From Myxococcales bacterium (GTDB lineage: Bacteria; Myxococcota_A; UBA9160; SMWR01), in NCBI GenBank assembly GCA_022571825.1, contig JACZXC010000160.1:1-6790 (forward strand): a stretch of DNA of 6,790 nucleotides. The letters run 5' to 3'. Position 1 is the stretch's first letter. Each line of letters begins with the position of its first letter. Made by a program: the position numbers and the translations under genes. This document shows, piece by piece, positions 1 through 6,146 of the stretch. The notes beneath the pieces were generated by a model that worked only from the letters and a program-made list of their open reading frames with translations, did not search any database and was not told where the DNA came from.

Positions 1-1
1 C

Positions 2-85
2 GTCGCGAGCAGGAGGCGTGGTGGGACGGAAACCCCAGCCGAATCACCCGACAACAAGGGGCTCTACAACTACAGGCCCCGATAG
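2..85 (+). other. possible 3' end of a gene entering from the left edge
   Basis: In the frame beginning at base 2 the window is open from its edge to a TAG at 83-85. The last residues read SPDNKGLYNYRPR, with a hydrophilic and aromatic make-up that could be the tail of a real protein. Only 27 codons are visible and no family can be recognised. The neighbouring frame (from base 1) also gives a plausible stretch, RREQEAWWDGNP, so a frameshift or simple chance is possible. I infer a gene tail only weakly. Confidence 0.15.
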
Positions 86-257
86 GATGGTCAAACGCGG
101 GACGGGCGCGAGCAGCTGGGCTCCATCGGCCTCCAGCAGGGCCCGATGGGCACACCCCTCCGGCACGTGGGGCACGGGACTCCGGAGGCGGGTTCACCTG
201 AAAAGCAAAAGGGGGCCGAGAGCGAGTTGGGATCTTCCGCGGAACAGTACTACCGAG

Positions 258-272
258 AAGTGGAAACCACTT
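258..272. repeat. perfect hairpin, 6-bp stem with AAA loop
   Basis: AAGTGG-AAA-CCACTT is a perfect inverted repeat with a 3-nt loop. No T-tract follows it, so it is not a standard intrinsic terminator. It could be a protein-binding site or a small RNA stem. It lies 24 bp before the tandem TTGTAAC repeat. Confidence 0.4.
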
Positions 273-295
273 TCCGTCGAATCCCATGAGGAAAT

Positions 296-315
296 TTGTA
301 ACGCCTTGTAACACC
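296..315. repeat. tandem direct repeat TTGTAACRCC x2
   Basis: Two immediately adjacent 10-bp units, TTGTAACGCC and TTGTAACACC, differ at one base. Head-to-tail units spaced one helical turn apart could be paired binding sites for a regulator. No downstream gene start is evident, so the role is unknown. Confidence 0.4.
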
Positions 316-453
316 CCCCTTCGAACCCGATGGCTCGGACGTCCGCGGGAATCTGAGCCCTGCGAAAAGAGTGTTTTCGAAAGGGTAATACACCGTATAG
401 TGTCTAAAGGTGGCACACCGACACCTCGAATCCAACCCTCATGAACCCAGCTC

Positions 454-630
454 TTGCTCGCTGCCAGGGCCACGGAGCGCCACTACGCGCGCTGGATGGA
501 CGAGGACGAGTACCGAAACCCCTGGCAAGTCTCCGAGGGGCAGGTGCCGATGGATCTTTTCGCAGAGGCCGATCTGTGGTGTGCCCCCAAGACGCCCCTA
601 CACGCCCCCAAGGTAAAGAAAGCAAAGTAG
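454..630 (+). pseudogene. short coding-like ORF or 3' gene remnant, unrecognised
   Basis: The frame ending in TAG at 628-630 encodes at most 58 residues if it starts at TTG 454, or 44 residues from ATG 496. Neither start has a good ribosome-binding site. From about 469 the codons end mostly in G or C, like the real genes here, and the product is compositionally protein-like and rich in aromatic and acidic residues (RWMDEDEYRNPWQV, then MDLFAEADLW), with a Lys-rich end (KVKKAK). The other two plus-strand frames give Arg/Pro/Ser-rich shadow translations. An in-frame TGA at 442-444 closes the frame upstream. It converges on moaA with 18 bp between the stop codons. I do not recognise a family. 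It may be a genuine small gene, or the C-terminus of a longer gene whose 5' part was lost or shifted in frame. Confidence 0.35.
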
Positions 631-648
631 ATTCAGACAGTTACGGAT

Positions 649-1668
649 CTACCCCCCGATCTGGTACATCTCGATCCGTTCGCGCGAGGGGCTGACGCCC
701 GTGCGCGACGAGCGCTCCTCGGAATAGCGGTCGGTGCGGCGATCCCAGACCCCGGCGATCCGCTCGCGCAGTTCGGCATCCGAGGCGCCCTCGCGCATCG
801 GCCCGCGCAGATCCACTCCGCCCGTGGCAAACAGGCAGGTGACGAGCTTGCCATCGGTGGTGAGCCTCGCCCGGGTGCAGTCACCGCAGAAAGGTGCACT
901 CACCGACGCGATGATGCCGATCTCACCGCAGCCGTCCCGGTAGCGGTAGCGGCGGGCGACCTCGCCCGGATAGCTGGGCTCGACCGGATCGATCGGAAAC
1001 TCCGCGTGGATACGCTCGAGTATCGACTTCGCCGTCACCACCTTGTCGAGGTTCCAGTCGTTGAGGGTGCCCACGTCCATGAACTCGATGAAGCGCAGGA
1101 TGTGGCCCGTGCCCCGGAAGAAGCGCGCGAGATCGACGATGGCCTCTTCGTTCTCGCCCCGTTGGATCACGCAATTGACCTTGACCGGACCCAGCCCGGC
1201 CGCCGCCGCCGCCTCGATGCCGGCAAGGACGCGTCCGGGCCCCACGTCGCGGCCGCTCATGCGCCGAAAGACGTCCTCGTCGTGGCTGTCCAGACTGACC
1301 GTCACCCGATGAAGACCGGCGTCCTTGAGCGCCTGGGCCCGATCGGCCAACAGGGTGCCGTTGGTCGTGAGGGTGAGATCGTGCAGCTCATCGATGGCCG
1401 CCAGCCGGGCCACGAGCTGGGGAAGCTCGGCGCGCAGCAGCGGCTCGCCGCCAGTAATGCGGACTTTGCGAACTCCGCAGTCGACGAAGAGGCGTGCCAG
1501 CCGCTCGATTTCTTCGAAGCGGAGCAGCTCCGGCTTGGGCAGGAACTGGTAGCGCTCTCCGAAGATCTCCGCGGGCATGCAGTAGGGGCAGCGGAAGTTG
1601 CAGCGATCGGTGACGGAAATTCGCAGATCCCGCAGGAGACGCCCGCGGGTATCGGAGAGGGGGTTCAC
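649..1668 (-). CDS. moaA: GTP 3',8-cyclase MoaA (molybdenum cofactor synthesis)
   Basis: This radical-SAM enzyme converts GTP to 3',8-cyclo-7,8-dihydro-GTP, the first step of molybdopterin synthesis in the cytoplasm, acting before MoaC. The 339 residues match the usual family length. The N-terminal radical-SAM cluster motif is C23-x3-C27-x2-C30 within TDRCNFRCPYCMP, followed by the SAM-binding GGEP at 73-76. The C-terminal cluster ligands are C261, C264 and C278 (FCGDCTRARLTTDGK). The protein ends in the conserved Gly-Gly (338-339) needed for catalysis in this family. The start is a GTG at 1668, with GAGG 5 nt upstream on the minus strand. An in-frame stop lies just upstream at 1699-1701 with no other start between, so the GTG is well supported. 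No other moa or moe gene is visible nearby. It is divergent from the glutaredoxin gene. All key residues are present, so it should be active. Confidence 0.97.
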   Translation of the reverse strand: MNPLSDTRGRLLRDLRISVTDRCNFRCPYCMPAEIFGERYQFLPKPELLRFEEIERLARLFVDCGVRKVRITGGEPLLRAELPQLVARLAAIDELHDLTLTTNGTLLADRAQALKDAGLHRVTVSLDSHDEDVFRRMSGRDVGPGRVLAGIEAAAAAGLGPVKVNCVIQRGENEEAIVDLARFFRGTGHILRFIEFMDVGTLNDWNLDKVVTAKSILERIHAEFPIDPVEPSYPGEVARRYRYRDGCGEIGIIASVSAPFCGDCTRARLTTDGKLVTCLFATGGVDLRGPMREGASDAELRERIAGVWDRRTDRYSEERSSRTGVSPSRERIEMYQIGG

Positions 1669-1682
1669 TGGGGCCTCTAATG

Positions 1683-1710
1683 TTGACGGATGAGTATACT
1701 ATCCTATCTT
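1683..1710 (+). promoter_or_regulatory. predicted sigma-70 promoter of the glutaredoxin gene with palindromic spacer
   Basis: TTGACG (1683-1688) and TATCTT (1705-1710) are separated by 16 bp and point toward the glutaredoxin gene, giving an expected transcript leader of roughly 45-50 nt. The spacer is filled by a near-palindrome, GGATgAGTATACTATCC (1688-1704), centred on the perfect AGTATACT (1693-1700). On the minus strand the same core reads TATACT and could act as a -10 box for moaA, but without a good -35. A regulator bound here could affect both genes. The promoter is inferred from consensus only. Confidence 0.45.
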
Positions 1711-1764
1711 CGATTTCGGATGCAGCTCCTCGCCAGCGAAGCGAGCTCGGCTGAAGGAGAAACC

Positions 1765-2085
1765 ATGAATCTCGACGACGGCACCCGGAAGCGAATCGAA
1801 GGAATCATCGCCGCGGATCGCGTGGTCCTGTTCATGAAGGGGAATCGCCAGGTTCCCCAGTGCGGATTTTCGGCAACGGTGATCCAGATCCTCAACGAGC
1901 TGGTCCCGGAGTACACGACCGTCGATGTCCTGTCGGACCCGGAGATCCGCAGCGGAATCAAGGAATTCTCGAGCTGGCCGACGATCCCCCAACTCTATGT
2001 TGCCGGCGAGTTCCTGGGCGGCTGCGACATCATTCGCGAGATGTACACGAACGGCGAGCTCCCGGACGCGTTGGCAGCCGGCTGA
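1765..2085 (+). CDS. grxD: monothiol CGFS glutaredoxin (Grx4/GrxD family)
   Basis: This small cytoplasmic protein binds a glutathione-ligated [2Fe-2S] cluster between two subunits and passes Fe-S clusters to other proteins. The 106 residues are the usual length for a single-domain monothiol glutaredoxin. The active site is PQ-CGFS (C33-S36). Upstream lies the conserved Lys (K25 in FMKGN), and downstream the cis-Pro region WPTIPQ (71-76) and the glutathione-contact motif GGCD (85-88). The ATG at 1765 has AGGAG (1755-1759) 5 nt upstream. The frame is open back to 1690, but that would place the start inside the predicted promoter and add residues unlike the family. A small hairpin (CTCGC at 1729-1733 with GCGAG at 1741-1745) sits in the leader. 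It is divergent from moaA, whose product needs two 4Fe-4S clusters; a functional link is inferred, not shown. Confidence 0.95.
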   Translation: MNLDDGTRKRIEGIIAADRVVLFMKGNRQVPQCGFSATVIQILNELVPEYTTVDVLSDPEIRSGIKEFSSWPTIPQLYVAGEFLGGCDIIREMYTNGELPDALAAG

Positions 2086-2112
2086 CCCACTGCGGCGTCG
2101 GACCGCCCCCCC

Positions 2113-3423
2113 ATGAAGGCCGACGACTACATCCTGGTGAGCGTCGACGATCACGTCGTCGAACCCGCGGACATGTTCGAGCAGAACCTCCCGGTGCAGT
2201 GGAAGTCGCGCGCACCGCGGATCGTGCACAAGAAGGACGGCACCGACGTCTGGACGTTCGAGGGGGCACAGATTCCAAATATCGGACTCAACGCGGTCGT
2301 GGGCCGACCGCCGGAAGAGTACGGCGTCGAGCCCACCTCCTTCGACCAGCTTCGGCCTGGCTGCTACGACGTCCATGAGCGCGTCCGCGACATGAACGCC
2401 AACGGTGTTCTCGCGTCGATGTGCTTCGCCTCCTACCCGGGCTTCTGCGGTCAGCTATTCGCGCGCCAAGAGGACAAGAAACTCGCCGGCGCCATGCTGC
2501 GGGCCTACAACGACTGGCACATCGACAGCTGGTGCGGGGCCTATCCCGAGCGCTTCATCCCGCTGGCACTGCCGCCGTTGTGGGACGTCGACCTGATGGC
2601 GGAGGAGGTGCGTCGCGTCGCGCGCAAGGGATGCCACGCGATCAGCTTCACCGACGGTCCGCAGAATCTCGGTTATCCGAGCCTCCACAGCCCGCACTGG
2701 GATCCCTTCTGGAAGGCGTGCTGCGACCAGGGCACGGTGGTGTGTATCCACATCGGCTCGAGCACCGGGATGCAGTTCACGAGCCTCGATTCTCCCGTCG
2801 ATGTGATGATCACGGTGTCACCGATGAGCATCGTGGGCTGCGCCGCCGATCTGCTGTGGTCGCATGTGCTGCGGAAGTTCCCCGCGATCAAATTCGCCCT
2901 CTCCGAGGGCGGGATCGGCTGGATCCCGTACTTCCTCGAGCGCGCGGACTACGTCTACCGGCACCATCACAGGTGGACCCACCAGAACTTCGGCGGAAAG
3001 CTGCCCAGCGACGTCTTTCGCGAGCACATGATCACGTGCTTCATCGACGACGCGATCGGGATCAAGAACCGCCACGACGTCGGAATCGACACGATCACCT
3101 GGGAGTGCGACTACCCGCATTCCGACACGACCTGGCCCCGCGCCCCCGAGATCCTGGCGCGGAGCATGGAGGGCGTACCCGATGAGGAAGTCGCCAAGAT
3201 CACCCACGAGAACGCGATGCGGCACTTCCGCTTCGATCCGTTCTCGCGGCGGCCCAAGCAGAAGTGCACGGCGGCGGCCCTGCGCGCGGAGTCGCCCGAC
3301 GCCGACGTTTCCGAGCGAAGTGTGAAGGGAGGCAAGCCGCCGAGCGAGGACCCGGATCGCCCCATCACGAGCGAGGACATTACGCGCCAGCTCGCGTCGG
3401 CGCTTCAGTCGCCCGCGGAGTAG
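2113..3423 (+). CDS. amidohydrolase_2-type TIM-barrel metal-dependent hydrolase
   Basis: The 436-residue protein belongs to the amidohydrolase-related family that includes ACMSD and gamma-resorcylate decarboxylases; substrates range from aromatic acids to cyclic amides, and this one's is unknown. Landmarks: the first-strand metal motif SVDDHVVEP, where D12-x-H14 replaces the usual H-x-H; H213 in CIHIGSS; SEGGIGW (264-270), with E265 where ACMSD-type enzymes have a His; and D333 in ECDYPHSD, the late metal-ligand Asp. There is no signal peptide or membrane segment, so it is cytoplasmic. Beyond about residue 375 comes a polar, probably disordered tail of some 60 residues that the paralogue at 3467-4684 lacks. 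It starts 27 nt after the glutaredoxin stop with no clear Shine-Dalgarno (a C-rich run precedes the ATG), which suggests co-transcription. Decarboxylase or hydrolase activity cannot be decided from sequence. Confidence 0.9.
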   Translation: MKADDYILVSVDDHVVEPADMFEQNLPVQWKSRAPRIVHKKDGTDVWTFEGAQIPNIGLNAVVGRPPEEYGVEPTSFDQLRPGCYDVHERVRDMNANGVLASMCFASYPGFCGQLFARQEDKKLAGAMLRAYNDWHIDSWCGAYPERFIPLALPPLWDVDLMAEEVRRVARKGCHAISFTDGPQNLGYPSLHSPHWDPFWKACCDQGTVVCIHIGSSTGMQFTSLDSPVDVMITVSPMSIVGCAADLLWSHVLRKFPAIKFALSEGGIGWIPYFLERADYVYRHHHRWTHQNFGGKLPSDVFREHMITCFIDDAIGIKNRHDVGIDTITWECDYPHSDTTWPRAPEILARSMEGVPDEEVAKITHENAMRHFRFDPFSRRPKQKCTAAALRAESPDADVSERSVKGGKPPSEDPDRPITSEDITRQLASALQSPAE

Positions 3424-3466
3424 GCAGCGAACCCGCGGCCCCACCGGCGAGCCACGCCCCGATCGG

Positions 3467-4684
3467 TCACGGAACGATGCGCTCGGGTAGCGGATGTCGG
3501 TATAGCCGGGCCGCGTTCTCGTGGGTGATCTTGTGGATCTCGTCCGTGGGGAGATCGCCGAGGATCGCGTGAATCACCTTCTGCGTGTCGGGCCAGGTCC
3601 CGTCGCCGTGGGGATAGTCGGACTCGAACAGGATGTTCTCGACGCCAATCGTGTGCCGGGTCACGATCGTTGAAGGATCGTCGATCATGCAGAACCAGAA
3701 GTTCCGACGCAGGCACTCGGAGGGGCTGATCTTCGGGTCCGGCCAGCCGTTCCCGTAGCCCGAGCGACGCATGATGTTGTCGAGCCGGTCGATCAGCCCG
3801 GCGACCCAGCCGATTCCACCCTCGGACATCGCGATCTTGAGCTCGGGATACTTCGCGGGCCAGCCGCTCCAGAGCCACTCGGCACAGGTTCCCACCGCCA
3901 TGATCCCGAACTGCGTGGCACCGAGCTCCATCATCGGCGCACCCGGCGGCATCTGCGCAAATCCGGATGAGCCCACGTGCAGGTTCAACACCGTATCCGT
4001 GTCGGCGCACGCCCGGATGATGGGCTCCCAGTAGTCGCTGAATACCGGCGGCAGCTCCTGTCGGTGGGGCTGCTCGGGCAAGGTCACGGCGGTGAAGCCG
4101 CGCTTCGCGTTGCGTCGGATCTCCTCAGCGCCCTTTTCGGGATCCGACAGAAACGTAATCCCGAGGGGAACGATCCGCTCCGGGTAAGCGCCGTGCCACT
4201 CCTCGAAGAGCCAGTCGTTCCAGGCCCGCGTGCACGCGAGGCCGAGGACCGGGTCCTTGGCCTCGGAGAAGAGAGTGCCGCCGAACCCCGTCACACCGGA
4301 GGGAAAATTCACCGAGGCCCAGATTCCCCCGATGTCCATGTCCTTGATGCGATCCTCGATGCGGTAGCACCCGGGCCTCACCTCATCGAAACGCGCCGGC
4401 TCGAGACGGTGATCCTCGCGGGGTCGGCCCGCCACGCACATGAATCCCACCTGGAAGTAGGGCTGGTCCTCGAACATCCAGACCTGGTGTCCCTCCTCGG
4501 TCTCCACGACCTGCGGTGCCTGGTCCTGGAGGCTCCGAGGCAGCCGACCCTCGAAGGTATGCGGCGGTTCCATGAGATGATCGTCGACGGAGATGAAGGT
4601 GTACTTCACTTCCCTCGGCTCCGGGTCCGGCAGCAGCTCGCGGACGACCGGGCGCTTGAGTCCCAGCTTGACGATTCGAACCAT
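3467..4684 (-). CDS. amidohydrolase_2-type TIM-barrel metal-dependent hydrolase, paralogue
   Basis: This 405-residue protein is clearly homologous along its length to the one at 2113-3423. Shared blocks include ISVDDHLMEP (31-40), RPGCY (103-107), GAYPERIVPL (165-174), HVGSS (236-240), SEGGIGW (287-293), SDYPHGD-TWP (355-365) and ITHENA (386-391). Expected metal-site residues are D34, H36, H236 and D356, with E288 at the position that is His in ACMSD-type enzymes. It has an N-terminal extension of about 25 residues and no long C-terminal tail. The ATG at 4684 is preceded on the minus strand by a strong GGAGGG with 9-nt spacing, which supports this start. It lies 91 nt downstream of the acyl-CoA dehydrogenase on the same strand, so an operon is plausible. 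It converges on its paralogue with 43 bp between stop codons. The substrate is unknown; a ring-cleavage, decarboxylation or hydrolysis step in catabolism is inference from the family. Confidence 0.9.
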   Translation of the reverse strand: MVRIVKLGLKRPVVRELLPDPEPREVKYTFISVDDHLMEPPHTFEGRLPRSLQDQAPQVVETEEGHQVWMFEDQPYFQVGFMCVAGRPREDHRLEPARFDEVRPGCYRIEDRIKDMDIGGIWASVNFPSGVTGFGGTLFSEAKDPVLGLACTRAWNDWLFEEWHGAYPERIVPLGITFLSDPEKGAEEIRRNAKRGFTAVTLPEQPHRQELPPVFSDYWEPIIRACADTDTVLNLHVGSSGFAQMPPGAPMMELGATQFGIMAVGTCAEWLWSGWPAKYPELKIAMSEGGIGWVAGLIDRLDNIMRRSGYGNGWPDPKISPSECLRRNFWFCMIDDPSTIVTRHTIGVENILFESDYPHGDGTWPDTQKVIHAILGDLPTDEIHKITHENAARLYRHPLPERIVP

Positions 4685-4775
4685 CGGCGCAATCCCTCCA
4701 ATCTTCCATCCTACCCGACTGGCGATTCCGCGTGGAGCTATTGGCGGCAGCCCATGGGGCGCTCGGGTTGTCGCT

Positions 4776-6146
4776 TCAGTCTCCGGTGCGCAACGCCTCC
4801 AGCGCCCTGTCTTCGAACCGGCCGACCAGGCGGGGCACCAGCTCGCTCCAGCGCAGGATGTTCTCGTCCTCGTCCGGGGCCGTCAGGATGTCGGCCAGCT
4901 CGCGGGAATCCTCTGCGTCCAGGTGGTCGCCGAGACCCAGTTCGAGGAAGGAGCGCTCGCGTCCCTTGACGCCAAACTTCACCAGATCGCTCAGCGCCTG
5001 CATGAGGAGCAGGGTGTAGGGGCCCTCCCAGGTCTCGAGGATGGCGGCGTCGCGCCACAGGCGAGGCAACGCGCAGAAGCGTTCCTCGACTCCGTTCCCG
5101 CCCAGGATCATCATGGCGGAATACACCTGGCCGGGGCTGCGTCGTGTCGTGATCGCCTTGGAGATGCTCACGATCACGCGGGCCCAGAGCGCGCGATCGT
5201 GGTCGTCGGGACTCGCCTGGGCCTCGAGCCAGGCGTCCAGGGTCGCGAAGGCACCGGCCTCCGCGCGGTCCGCGGTGTCCGAGATCTCCCGCAGCGAGGC
5301 AGCCAGAAGCGGATGTTCGGCGAGCTTGCGACCGAAGGCGCGGCGGAAGCCGGCGTAGGCGTGAGCCTCGCGGGTGGCTCGCCGGGCCACGCCGGCGGCG
5401 GCCATCACGTTGTGGAGTCGGCTGACGGTCAGCACGATCGCAACGGTGTTCTTCAGCCCGGCGTCGAGGGGGCCGACCGGCCAGCCGAGCGCTCCGGCGA
5501 GCTCCAGCTCCGCGGTGGGAACCGCCCGTGTACCCAGCTTTTCCTTGAGGCGCACGATGCGGTAGCCGTTGGGCTCGCCGCTGCGAACCCGCGGCACGCA
5601 GAAGAGCCCAATGCCCCGGTGGTCCGCGGGGCCCCCCTTCACCCGCGCCGTCACGAGCCAGTAATCGGCGGTGAGGTTCGAGCAGAACCACTTTTGGCCG
5701 GTGAGCGACCAGAGTCCCTCCTCCCGCGAGGCCCCCGCTGGGCCCGATCCTGGCGCGGGCTCCGCCCGCAGCGCGTTGGTGGCCGCATCGCTACCGCCCT
5801 GGATCTCGGTGATGAACTGGGCTCCGTGAATCCAGTGCTCCGGTGTCGCCTTCTCGAGCTGTTCCACCACCTCGCCGCTGCGCGGGTCATCGGCGAGGAC
5901 GCGCAGCGCCCGGGCCAATCCGTCGGTACACGCCACGCTGCAGGCGATGCCTGATTCGCCGTTCTGGTTGAGGAGATAGAAAAGGGCGTAGCGGGCCCGC
6001 TCGTCGAGTGAGGCCTTCCAGACTCCGGAGCCGTGCACCTCGGCCAGCATCTGTCGCGTCTCCGACGGCAGCACCACCTCGGACGAGACGCGATTGTAGG
6101 GCCCGCACGCCTCGATGAAGGGGAGCTTCTCTCGCCGCTCCACCAC
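4776..6146 (-). CDS. acyl-CoA dehydrogenase (AidB-like), N-terminally truncated
   Basis: This flavin (FAD) enzyme family oxidises acyl-CoA thioesters to enoyl-CoA. Landmarks, numbered on the full open frame that begins at 6335: ITEIQGGSD (175-183), matching the MTEKQGGSD type of AidB-like proteins; GQKWFCSN (213-220), the FAD-contact strand; KLGTR (266-270); AYAGFRRAFGRKL (326-338); LGGNGVEE (411-418); LPRLWRDA (423-430); and TWEGP with E437 where acyl-CoA dehydrogenases carry the catalytic Glu. Only about 105-110 family-like residues precede ITEIQGGSD, against roughly 180 in E. coli AidB, so most of the N-terminal helical domain is missing. Resemblance stops near 6126-6140. Beyond that the open frame is antisense to the S9 peptidase fragment. 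The listed start is the GTG at 6146 (another GTG at 6143), without a good ribosome-binding site; an ATG at 6335 would add about 63 antisense-derived residues. The fold is probably impaired. It lies upstream of the amidohydrolase on the same strand. Confidence 0.85.
   Translation of the reverse strand: MVERREKLPFIEACGPYNRVSSEVVLPSETRQMLAEVHGSGVWKASLDERARYALFYLLNQNGESGIACSVACTDGLARALRVLADDPRSGEVVEQLEKATPEHWIHGAQFITEIQGGSDAATNALRAEPAPGSGPAGASREEGLWSLTGQKWFCSNLTADYWLVTARVKGGPADHRGIGLFCVPRVRSGEPNGYRIVRLKEKLGTRAVPTAELELAGALGWPVGPLDAGLKNTVAIVLTVSRLHNVMAAAGVARRATREAHAYAGFRRAFGRKLAEHPLLAASLREISDTADRAEAGAFATLDAWLEAQASPDDHDRALWARVIVSISKAITTRRSPGQVYSAMMILGGNGVEERFCALPRLWRDAAILETWEGPYTLLLMQALSDLVKFGVKGRERSFLELGLGDHLDAEDSRELADILTAPDEDENILRWSELVPRLVGRFEDRALEALRTGD

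Larger units (their letters stand above)
86..453. other. intergenic stretch without recognisable gene
   Basis: About 370 bases carry no open frame with family resemblance or convincing codon pattern. An open frame at 18-311 (+) encodes an Arg/Ser/Thr/Pro-rich product typical of non-coding GC-rich DNA. What can be seen is local structure: a 15-bp perfect hairpin (258-272), a tandem 10-bp direct repeat (296-315), TTTCGAAA (375-382) and an imperfect palindrome (390-403). The stretch from about 360 to 410 is more AT-rich than the genes around it, as regulatory DNA often is, but I cannot place a clean sigma-70 promoter in it. Confidence 0.5.

Noticed and set aside
18..311. 97-codon open frame on the plus strand
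   Set aside because: Arg/Ser/Thr/Pro-rich product without family resemblance or a good ribosome-binding site; looks like chance openness in GC-rich DNA.
316..330. TTCGAA-containing run resembling a tRNA T-loop on the minus strand
   Set aside because: No complementary T-stem, anticodon arm or acceptor stem can be built around it.
1006..1680. Long open frame antisense to moaA
   Set aside because: It lies fully opposite a strongly supported MoaA coding sequence and has no recognisable motif; a shadow of GC-rich codon bias.
1690..1764. Upstream ATG extending the glutaredoxin by 25 residues
   Set aside because: It falls inside the predicted promoter, lacks a ribosome-binding site, and the family normally begins near the 1765 start, which has a good AGGAG.
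1669..1764. Molybdenum-cofactor riboswitch upstream of moaA
   Set aside because: The whole divergent spacer is 96 bp and must also hold promoters; it is too short for the known Moco riboswitch, and I see no such fold.
3413..3438. CCGCGG ... CCGCGG inverted repeat between the convergent amidohydrolases, as a bidirectional terminator
   Set aside because: The stem is only 6 bp with a 14-nt loop and no T-tract on either side, and CCGCGG is common by chance in such GC-rich DNA.
3977..5954. Long plus-strand open frames antisense to the second amidohydrolase and the acyl-CoA dehydrogenase
   Set aside because: The minus-strand frames carry clear family motifs throughout; the plus-strand products have none.
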